A DNA stretch of 64,000 nt. It comes from Deinococcus radiotolerans (GTDB lineage Bacteria > Deinococcota > Deinococci > Deinococcales > Deinococcaceae). Where the stretch lies: contig NZ_BMPE01000005.1 in the NCBI RefSeq assembly GCF_014647435.1, positions 140,520 through 204,519 on the forward strand. Direction: 5' to 3'. This document shows, piece after piece, positions 1 to 9,539 of this stretch. A program made the position numbers and the translations under genes. Numbering within the stretch: position 1 is the first letter of the stretch; each line of letters begins with the position of its first letter. The notes beneath the pieces were generated by a model. The model ran no database searches, was not told where the DNA came from, and saw only the letters and a program-made list of their open reading frames with translations.

Positions 1-963
1 GGCGAGGTCCAGCAGGCCGCTCACGCTGTCGGCCTCGTGCGCCAGGACCGCGCCGGCACTGAAGGTCACGGTGGGCAGCGGGGCGGGCAGGCGCAGGGGC
101 GTGCCGTTCAGGCGGTCCGTGACGGCCCGGGCTTCCTGCGGGCCGGGGCAGCTGATGAGCAGCAGGAATTCCTCGCCGCCCCAGCGGGCCAGGACCGCGT
201 CGGCGCGCAGCTGCTGGCGCAGAGCGGGACCCAGCGCGCGCAGGACGGCGTCCCCGGTTGCGTGCCCACGGGTGTCGTTCACGGTCTTGAAGTGATCAAG
301 GTCCAGCATGACGAGGGTGAAGCCCGCGTGTTCACCGCGCAGCAGCTGAGCGTGCAGGTGGTGCAGGTGGTCCAGCATCGCGCGGCGGTTGGGCAGGCCC
401 GTGAGTGGATCGGTCAGGGAGGCGCGTTCGAAGGTGGCGGCTTCCTGCTGGAAGTCCGTGATCTGCTGCCCGAAACTGCTGGCCATGCCGATGATGACGG
501 TGGTGCACGCCAGGTACGCCAGTAAGCCCAGGTCGTATGTGGGTCGGGTGGCGCACAGGGCCGTGAAGGCGGCCAGGGCCGTGACGGTCGCGGGCGCGGC
601 GTGCCGCAGTGGCAGCAGTCCGAACCACAGGGCCACCATGATCAGGAAGGACAGGTAGGACGAGGTGGGCACCGCGGTGGCGTGCAGCAGGGGCACGAAC
701 TCCGCGGTGGTGGAGACGGTCACGGCCACGACGATGAGCGGGTTCAGGCGCGGGGTGGGCCACCGGAGCCAGGTCAGTGCGATCAGCACCCACGCGGAGA
801 TCAGCAGGCCGACCGTGTACGCGGCGGCGTTCATCCAGTCTGCCCGGGTCAGCTGCTGGCTGATGATGAACACGTGGGCGGTCAGGGACAGGGCGGCGGC
901 GATCAGGTACGCCACGCGGCGCACCCGTTCAACCCGGGTGAGACGCGCGTGCAGACCGTTCAT
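1..963 (-). CDS. Membrane-bound GGDEF diguanylate cyclase (C-terminus cut off by window edge)
   Basis: Read on the minus strand from ATG at 963, an open frame of 321 codons runs off the left edge without a stop. The first ~180 residues are hydrophobic and form several transmembrane segments. A GGDEF domain follows, starting with the typical DPLTGLPNRR motif, then LDLDHFKTVND, and the active-site signature appears as GGEEF in the context RWGGEEFLLL. GGEEF is a functional variant of GGDEF, so the likely reaction is synthesis of cyclic di-GMP from two GTP, with the membrane part as sensor. No inhibitory-site RxxD stands directly before GGEEF. No clear promoter was seen. The missing end should be only the last few dozen residues of the GGDEF domain. 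Confidence 0.85.
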   Translation of the reverse strand, partial: MNGLHARLTRVERVRRVAYLIAAALSLTAHVFIISQQLTRADWMNAAAYTVGLLISAWVLIALTWLRWPTPRLNPLIVVAVTVSTTAEFVPLLHATAVPTSSYLSFLIMVALWFGLLPLRHAAPATVTALAAFTALCATRPTYDLGLLAYLACTTVIIGMASSFGQQITDFQQEAATFERASLTDPLTGLPNRRAMLDHLHHLHAQLLRGEHAGFTLVMLDLDHFKTVNDTRGHATGDAVLRALGPALRQQLRADAVLARWGGEEFLLLISCPGPQEARAVTDRLNGTPLRLPAPLPTVTFSAGAVLAHEADSVSGLLDLA

Positions 964-1074
964 ATCTGCATGATGACGTCCGGCCCTGGCAGAACGCTGA
1001 CAGGGCGTTGGTTCAACGTCGAAGGTGTATTCAGCAGACCTTGAGGTCGCGCGGGGGTGGCGCCCAGGCGCGCG

Positions 1075-1080
1075 TACACT
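1075..1080 (+). promoter_or_regulatory. Leaderless -10 box (TACACT) of the beta-CASP RNase gene
   Basis: TACACT ends seven bases before the ATG at 1088, which would put the transcription start at or next to the start codon. No Shine-Dalgarno sequence is present. Confidence 0.55.
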
Positions 1081-1087
1081 CCGAGGT

Positions 1088-2548
1088 ATGCAACTCCAGA
1101 GCTTCGGGGCGGCCCTCACGGTCACCGGCAGCATGCACCTCCTGACCTTCGGCGGCCAGCAGGTCCTGATCGACTGCGGCCTCTTCCAGGGCAACGACGA
1201 ACTGGAGGCCCGCAACCGCGAGCCCTTCCCCTTCGACGTGGCCGCCCTGGACGCCGTGATCCTCACGCACGCGCACCTCGACCACGTGGGTCGCCTGCCG
1301 CTGCTCACAAAACTGGGCTTCCGCGGCCCGGTCTACTGCACCGCGCCCACCGCGGGCCTCGCCGAGACCGTACTGCTGGACAGCGCCCGGCTGCAGGTGG
1401 ACGGGTACCGCCACGACCTGCGCCGCGCCCGCCGGCAGGGCGTCCCGGACGAGCAGGTCCCCCCGCCCCTGTACGAGGAGGAGGACGTGCACCGGGCCCT
1501 GGCGCTGCTGCGCCCCCACCTGACGTTCGGCGAGACCACCCGCATCGGGGGGCTGCGCGTCACGCCCGAACGGGCCGGGCACATCCTGGGCAGCGCGTAC
1601 CTGCTGCTCGAGAGTGCGGACGGCCGCCTGATCATGAGCGGCGACCTGGGCAACCGCGAGAGCGGCCTGCAACTGGACTTCACGCCCCCACCCCACGCGG
1701 ACGCCGTGGTCATCGAGACCACCTACGCCAACCGCACGCACCGCCCCTGGCCGGCCACACTGGCCGAATTCCGCGACGCGCTGCGCGACTCGGTGCGGCA
1801 GGGCGGGAAGATCCTGATTCCCAGCTTCGCCATCGAGCGCACCCAGACGATCCTGCATACCATCAAGAGCCTGATGGACGCCGGGGAGGTCCCGCGCATC
1901 CCGGTGTTCCTGGACTCCCCCATGGCGGCGCGCGCCACGCACGAGTACTTCGAATTCGGCGACGAACTGATCCCCGAGGTCCGGGACGCCCTCCAGGCCG
2001 GCGAGGACCCCTTCCGGCCCAGCACGCTGCACGTGGTGCCCACCAGCGCCGAGTCGCAGCGCATCAACAAGTACGACGGGCCCGCGATCATCCTGGCGGG
2101 CAACGGGATGATGACCGGCGGGCGCATCCAGCACCACCTCAAGCACCACCTCTGGAAGCCCAGCACCAGCCTCATCAGCGTGTCCTACCAGTCCCCCAGC
2201 AGCCTGGGCGGCCGGATCGTCACGGGGGCCGACCACGTGCGCATCATGGGCGAGGAGATCGCCGTGAAAGCCCACGTGTACACCATCGGCGGCTTCTCCG
2301 CGCATGCCGATCAGGACGACCTGCTGGCTTTCCTGGACAGCACGGGCAACCCGCACGTGTGGCTGGTGCACGGCGAACCGGACGTGATGGCCGCCTTCCT
2401 GCCCGTCCTGGAAGCCCGCGGCCTGAAGGGTGACCTGGTGCCCGACCGGCACCCTGTGGACCTGACCGGCGCCGGGTACGCCCAGGGCCTCCCGCCGGGC
2501 TTCGAGTCAGCCCCGACCCGGGGCGTGCAGGCTGAAGCGGGCGAATAA
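1088..2548 (+). CDS. Beta-CASP metallo-beta-lactamase fold RNase (CPSF/Ysh1-like)
   Basis: The 486-residue protein has the metallo-beta-lactamase core motif [12 protein letters not shown] near residue 60, a second metal ligand region in SGDLGNRES, a beta-CASP segment, and the C-terminal [12 protein letters not shown] motif typical of RNA-processing members of the family such as Thermus TTHA0252. It is expected to be a zinc-dependent endo- or exoribonuclease in the cytoplasm. An upstream in-frame ATG exists, but the start at 1088 is chosen because it begins the conserved first strand and because a TACACT -10 box lies at 1075-1080, seven bases before it, as in leaderless Deinococcus genes. The exact RNA substrate cannot be told from sequence. 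Confidence 0.9.
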   Translation: MQLQSFGAALTVTGSMHLLTFGGQQVLIDCGLFQGNDELEARNREPFPFDVAALDAVILTHAHLDHVGRLPLLTKLGFRGPVYCTAPTAGLAETVLLDSARLQVDGYRHDLRRARRQGVPDEQVPPPLYEEEDVHRALALLRPHLTFGETTRIGGLRVTPERAGHILGSAYLLLESADGRLIMSGDLGNRESGLQLDFTPPPHADAVVIETTYANRTHRPWPATLAEFRDALRDSVRQGGKILIPSFAIERTQTILHTIKSLMDAGEVPRIPVFLDSPMAARATHEYFEFGDELIPEVRDALQAGEDPFRPSTLHVVPTSAESQRINKYDGPAIILAGNGMMTGGRIQHHLKHHLWKPSTSLISVSYQSPSSLGGRIVTGADHVRIMGEEIAVKAHVYTIGGFSAHADQDDLLAFLDSTGNPHVWLVHGEPDVMAAFLPVLEARGLKGDLVPDRHPVDLTGAGYAQGLPPGFESAPTRGVQAEAGE

Positions 2549-2589
2549 TCCCTGGGCGTTCTCAGGGGCAGCCGCTACAGTGGAACTCC

Positions 2590-3081
2590 ATGACACGCGC
2601 CCTGCCCCTGCTTGTGCTTCTCCTGACCGCCTGCGGCCCCAAATCCATCCAGGGCCTCCAGACCTTCACGTATGCCGGGGGCGATCACCGCAGCGGCTCA
2701 CTGGTGTACACCGAGAACCCCCCGGCCGGCGGACCGCACAACGCCATGTGGCAGAACTGCGGCGTGTATGACCGCCCGCTGTACAACGAGTACGCCGTGC
2801 ACAGCCTGGAGCACGGCGCCGTGTGGATCACCTACCGCCCGGACCTGGACGCGGCGCAGGTGGATACGCTGAAAAAGCTGGTCGAGGGCCGTCCCTACAC
2901 CCTCCTGAGTCCCTATGACGGGCTGGATACGCCGGTCGCCATCAGCGCCTGGGGCGCGCAGCTGAAGGTGGACAAGGCCGACGACAGCCGCCTGAAGGCC
3001 TTCCTGGATAAGTACGAGCAGGGCCCCACCGCCCCTGAGCGTGGCGCGTCGTGCAGCGGCGCCTACGGCGAGACCCGCTGA
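2590..3081 (+). CDS. DUF3105 family lipoprotein
   Basis: The 163-residue product starts with a short lipoprotein signal (LLLTAC, lipid-accepting Cys at about residue 15) and then matches the DUF3105 pattern: [15 protein letters not shown] followed by [14 protein letters not shown]. This family is usually a small secreted or membrane-anchored domain of unknown function with conserved His and Cys residues. A TACAGT box at 2576-2581 lies eight bases before the ATG. The gene ends just before a strong hairpin shared with the convergent obg gene. Confidence 0.8.
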   Translation: MTRALPLLVLLLTACGPKSIQGLQTFTYAGGDHRSGSLVYTENPPAGGPHNAMWQNCGVYDRPLYNEYAVHSLEHGAVWITYRPDLDAAQVDTLKKLVEGRPYTLLSPYDGLDTPVAISAWGAQLKVDKADDSRLKAFLDKYEQGPTAPERGASCSGAYGETR

Positions 3082-3093
3082 GCCAGACAGCGG

Positions 3094-3123
3094 AACGGCC
3101 CCGCAGTCATCTGCGGGGCCGTT
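3094..3123. terminator. Bidirectional hairpin between DUF3105 gene and obg
   Basis: A perfect 13-base-pair GC-rich stem (3094-3106 with 3111-3123) closes a four-base loop between two convergent genes, so it can terminate both. Confidence 0.8.
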
Positions 3124-3139
3124 GCTGTGGCGCGGATCT

Positions 3140-4477
<1,338 letters not shown>

Positions 4478-4554
4478 TGGCCTCACCTCCCTTGGGGCAA
4501 GGCGCGCGCGCGCGTCCTCACCCGGCACCGCTCTTCTGGGTGCCACTGTACGAC

Positions 4555-4578
4555 GCCGCCCCGCAAAGAGGGGGCGGC
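4555..4578 (-). terminator. Hairpin between rpmA and obg (second)
   Basis: An 8-base-pair stem (GCCGCCCC at 4555-4562 with GGGGCGGC at 4571-4578) follows the first rpmA hairpin on the minus strand. It has no clear U tract. Confidence 0.45.
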
Positions 4579-4586
4579 AGCAAAGA

Positions 4587-4619
4587 AGCGCCCAAAACCC
4601 GAACACCGGGCTGGGCGCT
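4587..4619 (-). terminator. Probable terminator of rplU-rpmA
   Basis: AGCGCCCA (4587-4594) pairs with TGGGCGCT (4612-4619), 23 bases beyond the rpmA stop codon. The loop contains a further CCCG/CGGG pairing. Confidence 0.6.
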
Positions 4620-4642
4620 CCCGCAGAACTTCAGCCGTTCGC

Positions 4643-4915
4643 TCAGTCAGCGGCGGCGGCGGTGGGCACTTCGATGCTGATGAAGCGGCCCTTGGCGCCA
4701 CGGTTCGTGAACACGACCCGGCCGGTTTCCAGGGCGAAGAGGGTGTGGTCGCGGCCCATGCCCACGTTCGGGCCGGCCTTGAACTTCGTGCCGCGCTGGC
4801 GGACGAGGATGTTGCCGGCCAGCACCTGCTCGCCGCCGAACTTCTTCACGCCCAGGTACTTGGGCTGGCTGTCACGTCCGTTCTTGGACGAACCTACGCC
4901 TTTCTTGTGTGCCAT
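4643..4915 (-). CDS. rpmA: 50S ribosomal protein L27
   Basis: The 90-residue protein begins [16 protein letters not shown] and contains [25 protein letters not shown] split over the expected length, which is diagnostic of bacterial L27. L27 reaches the peptidyl transferase centre of the large subunit with its N-terminus; here the mature-type N-terminus is encoded directly, with no cleavable extension as in Firmicutes. The gene lies 15 bases after rplU and is almost certainly cotranscribed with it. Confidence 0.97.
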   Translation of the reverse strand: MAHKKGVGSSKNGRDSQPKYLGVKKFGGEQVLAGNILVRQRGTKFKAGPNVGMGRDHTLFALETGRVVFTNRGAKGRFISIEVPTAAAAD

Positions 4916-4930
4916 GTCGGTTTCCTCCCC

Positions 4931-5233
4931 TTAGCCCTTGATGCCCAGGATCTTGATCGCGGTGTAGTCCTGGCGGTGGCCGGTGCGGCGGCGGTACTGG
5001 ATGCCGCTCTTGTACTTGCGCACGTAGATCTTCTCGCCACGGCCGTGCTCGACGACTTCGGCGTTCACGGTGAACTTGCCGGCGTCGTCGCCGAAGACGG
5101 TCTGGTCGCCGCCCACGAAGATGGGGGTCAGGTCGAGCTTGTCGCCCGCTTCGCCTTTCAGGCTCTCGACGCGGATGACGTCGCCTTCCTGCACGCGGTA
5201 CTGCTTCCCGCCGGTCTGAATGATTGCAAACAT
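4931..5233 (-). CDS. rplU: 50S ribosomal protein L21
   Basis: The 100-residue protein starts [14 protein letters not shown] and ends [10 protein letters not shown], the hallmarks of L21, an rRNA-binding protein of the large subunit. The start at 5233 is preceded by a GGAGG-type ribosome-binding site (GCAGGAGGAAACACC). A long open frame upstream of this ATG is not conserved and is rejected as coding. The gene heads the rplU-rpmA unit. Confidence 0.96.
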   Translation of the reverse strand: MFAIIQTGGKQYRVQEGDVIRVESLKGEAGDKLDLTPIFVGGDQTVFGDDAGKFTVNAEVVEHGRGEKIYVRKYKSGIQYRRRTGHRQDYTAIKILGIKG

Positions 5234-5595
5234 GGTGTTTCCTCCTGCCGCGCGCCCGGGAAACGCTGCCCTGGGCGGCCTTGGCCTGCTGCACCCGCTC
5301 GGCGGGTCACCAAGCAAGTACTGTAACACACCGTCAGGGTGTAGGGAACCCGTCCGGGTCCGGCGGATCAGCGCAGACTCGGGGGTGGCAGGCAACGGCA
5401 CTCGACCCGCGCGGGGCGGGGCAGGGGCTGTTCGGTTGCGTGCGGGTTCCCGGGTCTGGTGAACGTGTCCTCGCGGTACACGTGGACTCGCGCGGGGCGA
5501 GCCGGGTTCTGCTGATCCTCCAGAGCTGCCCTGGGGCAGCTGACCGGGCCAGCATAGCACGGAACCCGGGGCGGCCCGGACGCGTACTGACTGTC
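5234..5595. other. Intergenic region with rplU leader and divergent promoters
   Basis: No gene is supported in these 362 bases. On the minus strand two -10-like boxes point at rplU: TACAGT (complement of 5320-5325) and TATGCT (complement of 5551-5556), giving possible leaders of about 85 or 310 bases. The interval also holds a perfect palindrome, AGCTGCCC-TG-GGGCAGCT at 5524-5541, and several weaker inverted repeats. A structured ribosomal-protein leader is possible but not shown. Confidence 0.4.
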
Positions 5596-5958
5596 GTGAT
5601 CTCCCGAGTCCGAGCCGTGTGGCGCGACGCGCTGGCCCTGCTGTTCGCCCTGGGTGACCCCCGCACGCCCCTGGGTGCCAAACTCATGGCCGCGCTGGCG
5701 CTGGCCTACGCGCTGCTGCCGCTGGACCTGCTGCCCGACCTGACGCCAGTTCTGGGCGTGGCGGACGACATCCTGATCGTGCCGACCCTGCTGGCCCTGG
5801 CGGCCCGGACCCTGCCCTCCCCGGTTCTGGCGCAGGCCCAGACCCGCAGCCTGGCCCTTCAGCGGCGTCTGCCCTGGCTGGTTCCCGGCGTGGTTCTCGG
5901 CGCCCTGACCCTGCTCAGCCTGCTGGGCTGGGCGGTGTGGCGGGCCGTGACGGGCTGA
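5596..5958 (+). CDS. DUF1232 (YkvA-like) small membrane protein
   Basis: The 120-residue product contains the DUF1232 signature around [20 protein letters not shown] and [17 protein letters not shown], where the Pro-rich LLPLDLLPD turn is typical. A C-terminal transmembrane helix ([20 protein letters not shown]) is present. Function is unknown for this family. I chose GTG 5596 because it gives the normal family N-terminus; TACTGA stands shortly before it. Other GTG starts a few codons away cannot be excluded. Confidence 0.7.
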   Translation: MISRVRAVWRDALALLFALGDPRTPLGAKLMAALALAYALLPLDLLPDLTPVLGVADDILIVPTLLALAARTLPSPVLAQAQTRSLALQRRLPWLVPGVVLGALTLLSLLGWAVWRAVTG

Positions 5959-5989
5959 ACGCGCCTAACCACCCCTTAACCGCCCCGCT

Positions 5990-5995
5990 TACACT
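5990..5995 (+). promoter_or_regulatory. Leaderless -10 box (TACACT) of the two-component operon
   Basis: TACACT ends seven bases before the ATG at 6003, with no Shine-Dalgarno sequence between. Confidence 0.55.
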
Positions 5996-6002
5996 GCACT
6001 TC

Positions 6003-6665
6003 ATGAGATTGTTGCTCGTGGAGGACGACGCCCGCATCGCGCAGCCGACCGCCGACGCGCTGCGCGAGGCCGGGTACGCCGTCACCTGGGCGCAGACCGG
6101 CCCGGAAGGCCTGGAGGCCGCCGCGCTGGGCGAGTACCCGCTGGTGATTCTGGACGTGATGCTGCCCGGCATGGACGGCTTTACGGTGGCCCGTGAACTG
6201 CGCGAGCAGGGCGTGGAATCCGCGATCCTGTTCCTGACCGCCCGCGGTGAACTGAGTGACCGCGTGGAGGGCCTAGACCTGGGCGGGGACGCGTACCTGG
6301 TCAAGCCATTCGCGGTGCCCGAGCTGCTGGCGACCCTGCGGGCGCTGGCGCGGCGCGAGCGGGGCACGTCCGCGCCGCGCGTGGCCTTCGCGCAGGGGCG
6401 CGGCACGCTGGACACCGTGGCGCGCACCGTCACCTGGGACGGCGCGGAGGTGGCCGTGACGGGCCGTGAGTACGCCCTGCTGGAGGTGCTGTCGCAGGCG
6501 CCGGAACGCTGGTTCACCCGTGAGGACCTGATTGACCGCGTGTGGGGCCCGGAGTTCGACGGCGAGGCCCGGATCGTGGACGTGTACGTGCGGTACGTGC
6601 GGCGCAAGCTGGCCCCGGAAGCCATCACGTCCGAGCGCGGGCGCGGGTACCGCGTGGAACGCTGA
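6003..6665 (+). CDS. OmpR/PhoB-family response regulator
   Basis: The 220-residue protein has a receiver domain (acidic pocket ED at 7-8, phospho-acceptor Asp51 in VILDVMLPG, conserved Lys in YLVKPFA) and a C-terminal winged-helix DNA-binding domain ([22 protein letters not shown]). The ATG at 6003 begins the conserved first strand MRLLLVEDD; a longer frame upstream is unsupported. The gene is followed after 19 bases by a histidine kinase gene, so the two form a standard two-component pair. The signal and targets are unknown. Confidence 0.92.
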   Translation: MRLLLVEDDARIAQPTADALREAGYAVTWAQTGPEGLEAAALGEYPLVILDVMLPGMDGFTVARELREQGVESAILFLTARGELSDRVEGLDLGGDAYLVKPFAVPELLATLRALARRERGTSAPRVAFAQGRGTLDTVARTVTWDGAEVAVTGREYALLEVLSQAPERWFTREDLIDRVWGPEFDGEARIVDVYVRYVRRKLAPEAITSERGRGYRVER

Positions 6666-6684
6666 GGGGCGTGGAGGAGAGAAC

Positions 6685-8064
6685 GTGCGACTGACCCTGC
6701 GGGCGCGGCTGGCGCTGTGGGCGGCCCTGGCGACCGGCGTGGCGGTACTGCTGGTCGGTGCGGGCCTATACTGGTCCGTGAACGGCTTCCTGTGGCAGGC
6801 GCAGGAGCAGCGGGTGAACAGCGTGCTGGGGGCCGTGCAGGGGCGAGTGGAGGGCCTGCTGCGCCCCCGTCAGGACGATGACCTGCTGGGGTCGTTGCTG
6901 GGCCCGCAGCCGGTGAGCATCTCGCAGTCGGATCTGGAACGCATCGCGGACGACGTGGACCGCCGCGGCGTGGACCTGCGGGTGATCGCCCGGCAGGGTG
7001 CCGAGCTGGTGGCGGTCGGAACGCCCAGCTTTCCGGCAGACGTAGCGGTGAACCTGGGGCCGGGCCTGCACCGGACCGGCACGCACCTGATCCTGCAGCG
7101 GGCCCTGCGCGGGGTGTCGTTGCAAGTGGCGGTGGACGCCCGCTCACTGCGGGAGGCGCGCGAGGCGTTCCTGCGGGCCCTGACGGCGCTGGTGCCGCTG
7201 GCGCTGCTGCTCTCGCTGCTGGTGGGCTGGGTCGTAGCCGGGCGGCTGCTGCGGCCCGTGCGGGCGCTGGAGGGCGCCGCGCACGCCATCGGGGAGGGCG
7301 GGGACCTGCGCCGCCCGCTGCCCGGCGCGGGCGACGGGGACGAACTGGCGCGGCTGGCCCTGACGTTGCAGCAGAGTTTCGCGCGCCTCGCGGACGCCCG
7401 CGACCGCGAGCAGGGCTTCCTGCGCGCCGCGGCGCACGACCTGCGCTCCCCGCTGGCGGCGCTGACCGCGCGGGTCGAGGGGACCCTGGCCCGCGACCGC
7501 GACGCCGAGCGGTACCGCGCCGACCTGCGCGAGATCGGCACGGACATCACCCGGCTGTCCACCCTGGCGAATCATCTGCTTCTGCTGGCGCGCGACCCGG
7601 CGGCGGTGCAGCGCGCCCCAGTGCCGCTGCGGGACCTCGCCGCCGACGCGGTGGACCGCGCCCGGGAACTCGACCCGCTGGCGGACGTGGACCTGGACGG
7701 CGCGGAAGCCGTCACGGTGCCCGGCGACCGAGTGCTGCTGGGGCAGGCGATCTGGAACCTCACTACGAACGCCGTGCGGCACGCGCCGGGCGCGACGGTC
7801 CTCGTGCAGGTCCGCGCCGAGCCGGGCGGCGCGGCCGTGACCGTGCAGGACGATGGCCCCGGCGTGGACGCCGCCACCCTGGCCCGCCTAGGTGAGGCCT
7901 TCTACCGCCCGGATGCCAGCCGCACCGCCGACGCGTCCGGCGCGGGCGGGCACGGGCTGGGGCTGGCCCTGGCGCGGCACGTGGCGCAGCTGCACGGCGG
8001 CACCCTGGACCTGGACAGCGCGCCCGGCGCGGGCTTCCGCGCCACCCTGCACCTGCCCGGGTAG
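6685..8064 (+). CDS. Sensor histidine kinase, partner of the preceding regulator
   Basis: The 459-residue protein has an N-terminal transmembrane helix (residues ~8-30), an extracytoplasmic sensor of ~150 residues, a second helix near 170-190 (LVPLALLLSLLVGWVVAG), a HAMP-like linker, the dimerization motif AAAHDLRSPLAAL with phospho-acceptor His251, and a HATPase domain with N box NLTTNAVRHAPG, G1 DDGPGV and G2 GHGLGLALA. The start is GTG 6685, preceded by GGAGGAGA; the longer frame begins inside the regulator gene. It lies downstream of the OmpR-type regulator in the same operon. Confidence 0.9.
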   Translation: MRLTLRARLALWAALATGVAVLLVGAGLYWSVNGFLWQAQEQRVNSVLGAVQGRVEGLLRPRQDDDLLGSLLGPQPVSISQSDLERIADDVDRRGVDLRVIARQGAELVAVGTPSFPADVAVNLGPGLHRTGTHLILQRALRGVSLQVAVDARSLREAREAFLRALTALVPLALLLSLLVGWVVAGRLLRPVRALEGAAHAIGEGGDLRRPLPGAGDGDELARLALTLQQSFARLADARDREQGFLRAAAHDLRSPLAALTARVEGTLARDRDAERYRADLREIGTDITRLSTLANHLLLLARDPAAVQRAPVPLRDLAADAVDRARELDPLADVDLDGAEAVTVPGDRVLLGQAIWNLTTNAVRHAPGATVLVQVRAEPGGAAVTVQDDGPGVDAATLARLGEAFYRPDASRTADASGAGGHGLGLALARHVAQLHGGTLDLDSAPGAGFRATLHLPG

Positions 8065-8100
8065 GTCCTGCTCCGGGGGCGTCTGCTACGCTGTGCGGCA

Positions 8101-8880
8101 ATGAACAGTTCAGTGCCGCGCTGGAGTGCCGTCGTGCTGGGCGGCGGGGATCCCGGCGATCCGTTTGCCGCTGCGCACGGCGTGAACGTCAAACCGCTGA
8201 TCCCTGTGGCGGGCGTCCCGATGGCTCTGTACGTCCTGCGAACCCTGCGCGGCAGTGACCGGGTGGGCCGCGTGGCGTACGTGGGCCCCACCACCCCGGA
8301 TCTCGACCCCCTGATCGACATCCGCGTCACCGATCACGGCACCCTGCTGAGCAACCTGGAAGCGGGTGTGGAGGCCCTGCGTGACCTGGGCCTCGCCCCC
8401 GGCGAGCGGGTGCTGGTCGTCACCGCCGACGTGCCCATGCTGCGCCCGGAGGAGGTGCGGGACGTGCTGGACGCCGCGCCGCTGGATGCCGGCCTGGTGT
8501 ACCCCGTCGTGCGCCGTGAGGTCTGCGAGGCCGCGTACCCCGGCGTGAAACGCACCTACGCCCGCCTGAAGGACGGCACCTTCACCGGCGGGAACCTCTT
8601 CCTGCTGGACCCGGCCCTGATCGGGCAGTTCCTGCCGCGCCTGCGCGAGGTGCTCGCCGCCCGCAAGGCCCCGCTGAAACTCGCCGGGCTGATCGGCTGG
8701 GACGTGCTGCTCCGCCTGCTCACCGGCCGCCTGCGCGTGGCGCGGCTGGAGGAGAAGGTCTCGGGTCTGCTGGGCGTGAAGGCCCGCGCGCTGATCACCC
8801 CGCACGCCGCCGTGGGCACCGACGTGGACAAGGACGCCGATCTGACCCTGGCGGAGGCGCAGCTGCGCGGCCGGACCTGA
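8101..8880 (+). CDS. MobA/GlmU-like nucleotidyltransferase family protein
   Basis: The 259-residue protein shows an NTP-transferase fold: a glycine-rich start ([14 protein letters not shown]), a Lys-containing loop ([13 protein letters not shown]) and a metal-binding Asp in VVTADVPML. Such enzymes transfer a nucleotidyl group to a sugar phosphate, alcohol or pterin. The substrate cannot be assigned here, and the C-terminal half does not resemble the GlmU hexapeptide repeat. TACGCT at 8087-8092 ends eight bases before the ATG. Confidence 0.7.
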   Translation: MNSSVPRWSAVVLGGGDPGDPFAAAHGVNVKPLIPVAGVPMALYVLRTLRGSDRVGRVAYVGPTTPDLDPLIDIRVTDHGTLLSNLEAGVEALRDLGLAPGERVLVVTADVPMLRPEEVRDVLDAAPLDAGLVYPVVRREVCEAAYPGVKRTYARLKDGTFTGGNLFLLDPALIGQFLPRLREVLAARKAPLKLAGLIGWDVLLRLLTGRLRVARLEEKVSGLLGVKARALITPHAAVGTDVDKDADLTLAEAQLRGRT

Positions 8881-8989
8881 ACCGCCCCTGAATCCTGAGG
8901 TGCGCACTCGGTTTTGGCGACCTGAACGGTGAAAATCATGTCCAGCTTCGCCCTTGCGCCCTCGGGGCCCGGTGTGCATACTGTCCCTC

Positions 8990-9226
8990 ATGCCTCACGT
9001 GATCGTTAGCCCCTGCATCGGCGTCAAGGACCAGGCCTGCACGGAAGTCTGCCCGGTGGAATGCATCTACGACGGCGGCGATCAGTTCCTGATCCACCCC
9101 GACGAGTGCATCGACTGCGGCGCGTGCGTGCCCGCCTGCCCCGTCAGCGCCATCTTCCCCGAAGAGGACGTCCCCGGCGGCGAGGAAAGCTTCATCGAGA
9201 AGAACCGCGTCCACTTCGGCCTCTAA
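8990..9226 (+). CDS. fdxA: 7Fe ferredoxin (Thermus/Azotobacter type)
   Basis: The 78-residue protein starts MPHVIVSPCIGVKDQ and has cysteines at 9, 17, 21, 25, 40, 43, 46 and 50, the spacing of seven-iron ferredoxins with one 3Fe-4S and one 4Fe-4S cluster. It closely resembles the Thermus ferredoxin that carries electrons for 2-oxoacid oxidoreductases and other redox enzymes. An upstream ATG at 8954 is rejected because the conserved start is at 8990. TACTGT at 8979-8984 lies five bases before it. A hairpin follows. Confidence 0.93.
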   Translation: MPHVIVSPCIGVKDQACTEVCPVECIYDGGDQFLIHPDECIDCGACVPACPVSAIFPEEDVPGGEESFIEKNRVHFGL

Positions 9227-9240
9227 CCCCACCCCTGACT

Positions 9241-9278
9241 GCGCCTCCCCCTCCCGTCCCCCGGGCAGAGGGAGGCGC
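9241..9278 (+). terminator. Hairpin after ferredoxin gene
   Basis: GCGCCTCCC (9241-9249) pairs perfectly with GGGAGGCGC (9270-9278), 14 bases after the ferredoxin stop. There is no U tract. Confidence 0.55.
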
Positions 9279-9386
9279 GCTCCGTGCAACCGCGGCCCGG
9301 TGTCCCTTGCCGCGCCCCGCCCGGCAGGGCTAGCATGGGTCCCGCCGCGCCCCGCATGGGCGCGTGACCCCCGAGGAGGTGATGAC

Positions 9387-9539
9387 GTGACCCCAGACCC
9401 CCACACCCTGGACGGCGAACCGCCCAGTCGACCTCTGATCACGCCCCACCCATCCCCGGAGGTCGCGCCATGCCCCACCCTGAAGGCCGCGCATGCTGAC
9501 GTACTACCGCAGCGTCGGCGGCAAGCTGAACACCATTGA
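9387..9539 (+). CDS. Possible proline-rich leader ORF of corA
   Basis: A 50-codon ORF starts with GTG at 9387 behind a very good ribosome-binding site (GAGGAGG at about 9373-9379). It encodes 11 prolines, including DGEPPSRP and TPHPSPEVAP, and overlaps the first 47 bases of corA in another frame. A TAGCAT box at 9330-9335 could be the promoter. Proline-rich leaders control Mg transport genes in enterobacteria (mgtL), which is the only reason to suspect function. It could equally be a chance ORF in GC-rich DNA. Confidence 0.25.
   Translation: MTPDPHTLDGEPPSRPLITPHPSPEVAPCPTLKAAHADVLPQRRRQAEHH
9469..9498 (+). CDS. Possible nine-codon leader ORF overlapping the corA start
   Basis: ATG at 9469 follows GGAGGTCG with good spacing and encodes MPHPEGRAC before stopping at TGA 9496-9498, which overlaps the first codons of corA (ATG 9493). 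Translation ending here could feed ribosomes onto corA. It is shown only as a candidate. Confidence 0.25.

Noticed and set aside
4478..4606. N-terminal extension of Obg
   Set aside because: The 43 extra codons are not Obg-like and cross the promoter and ribosome-binding site; GTG 4477 begins the conserved domain.
9380..9390. ATG at 9382 directly after GGAGGTG
   Set aside because: It gives only a two-codon frame and is too close to the ribosome-binding site.
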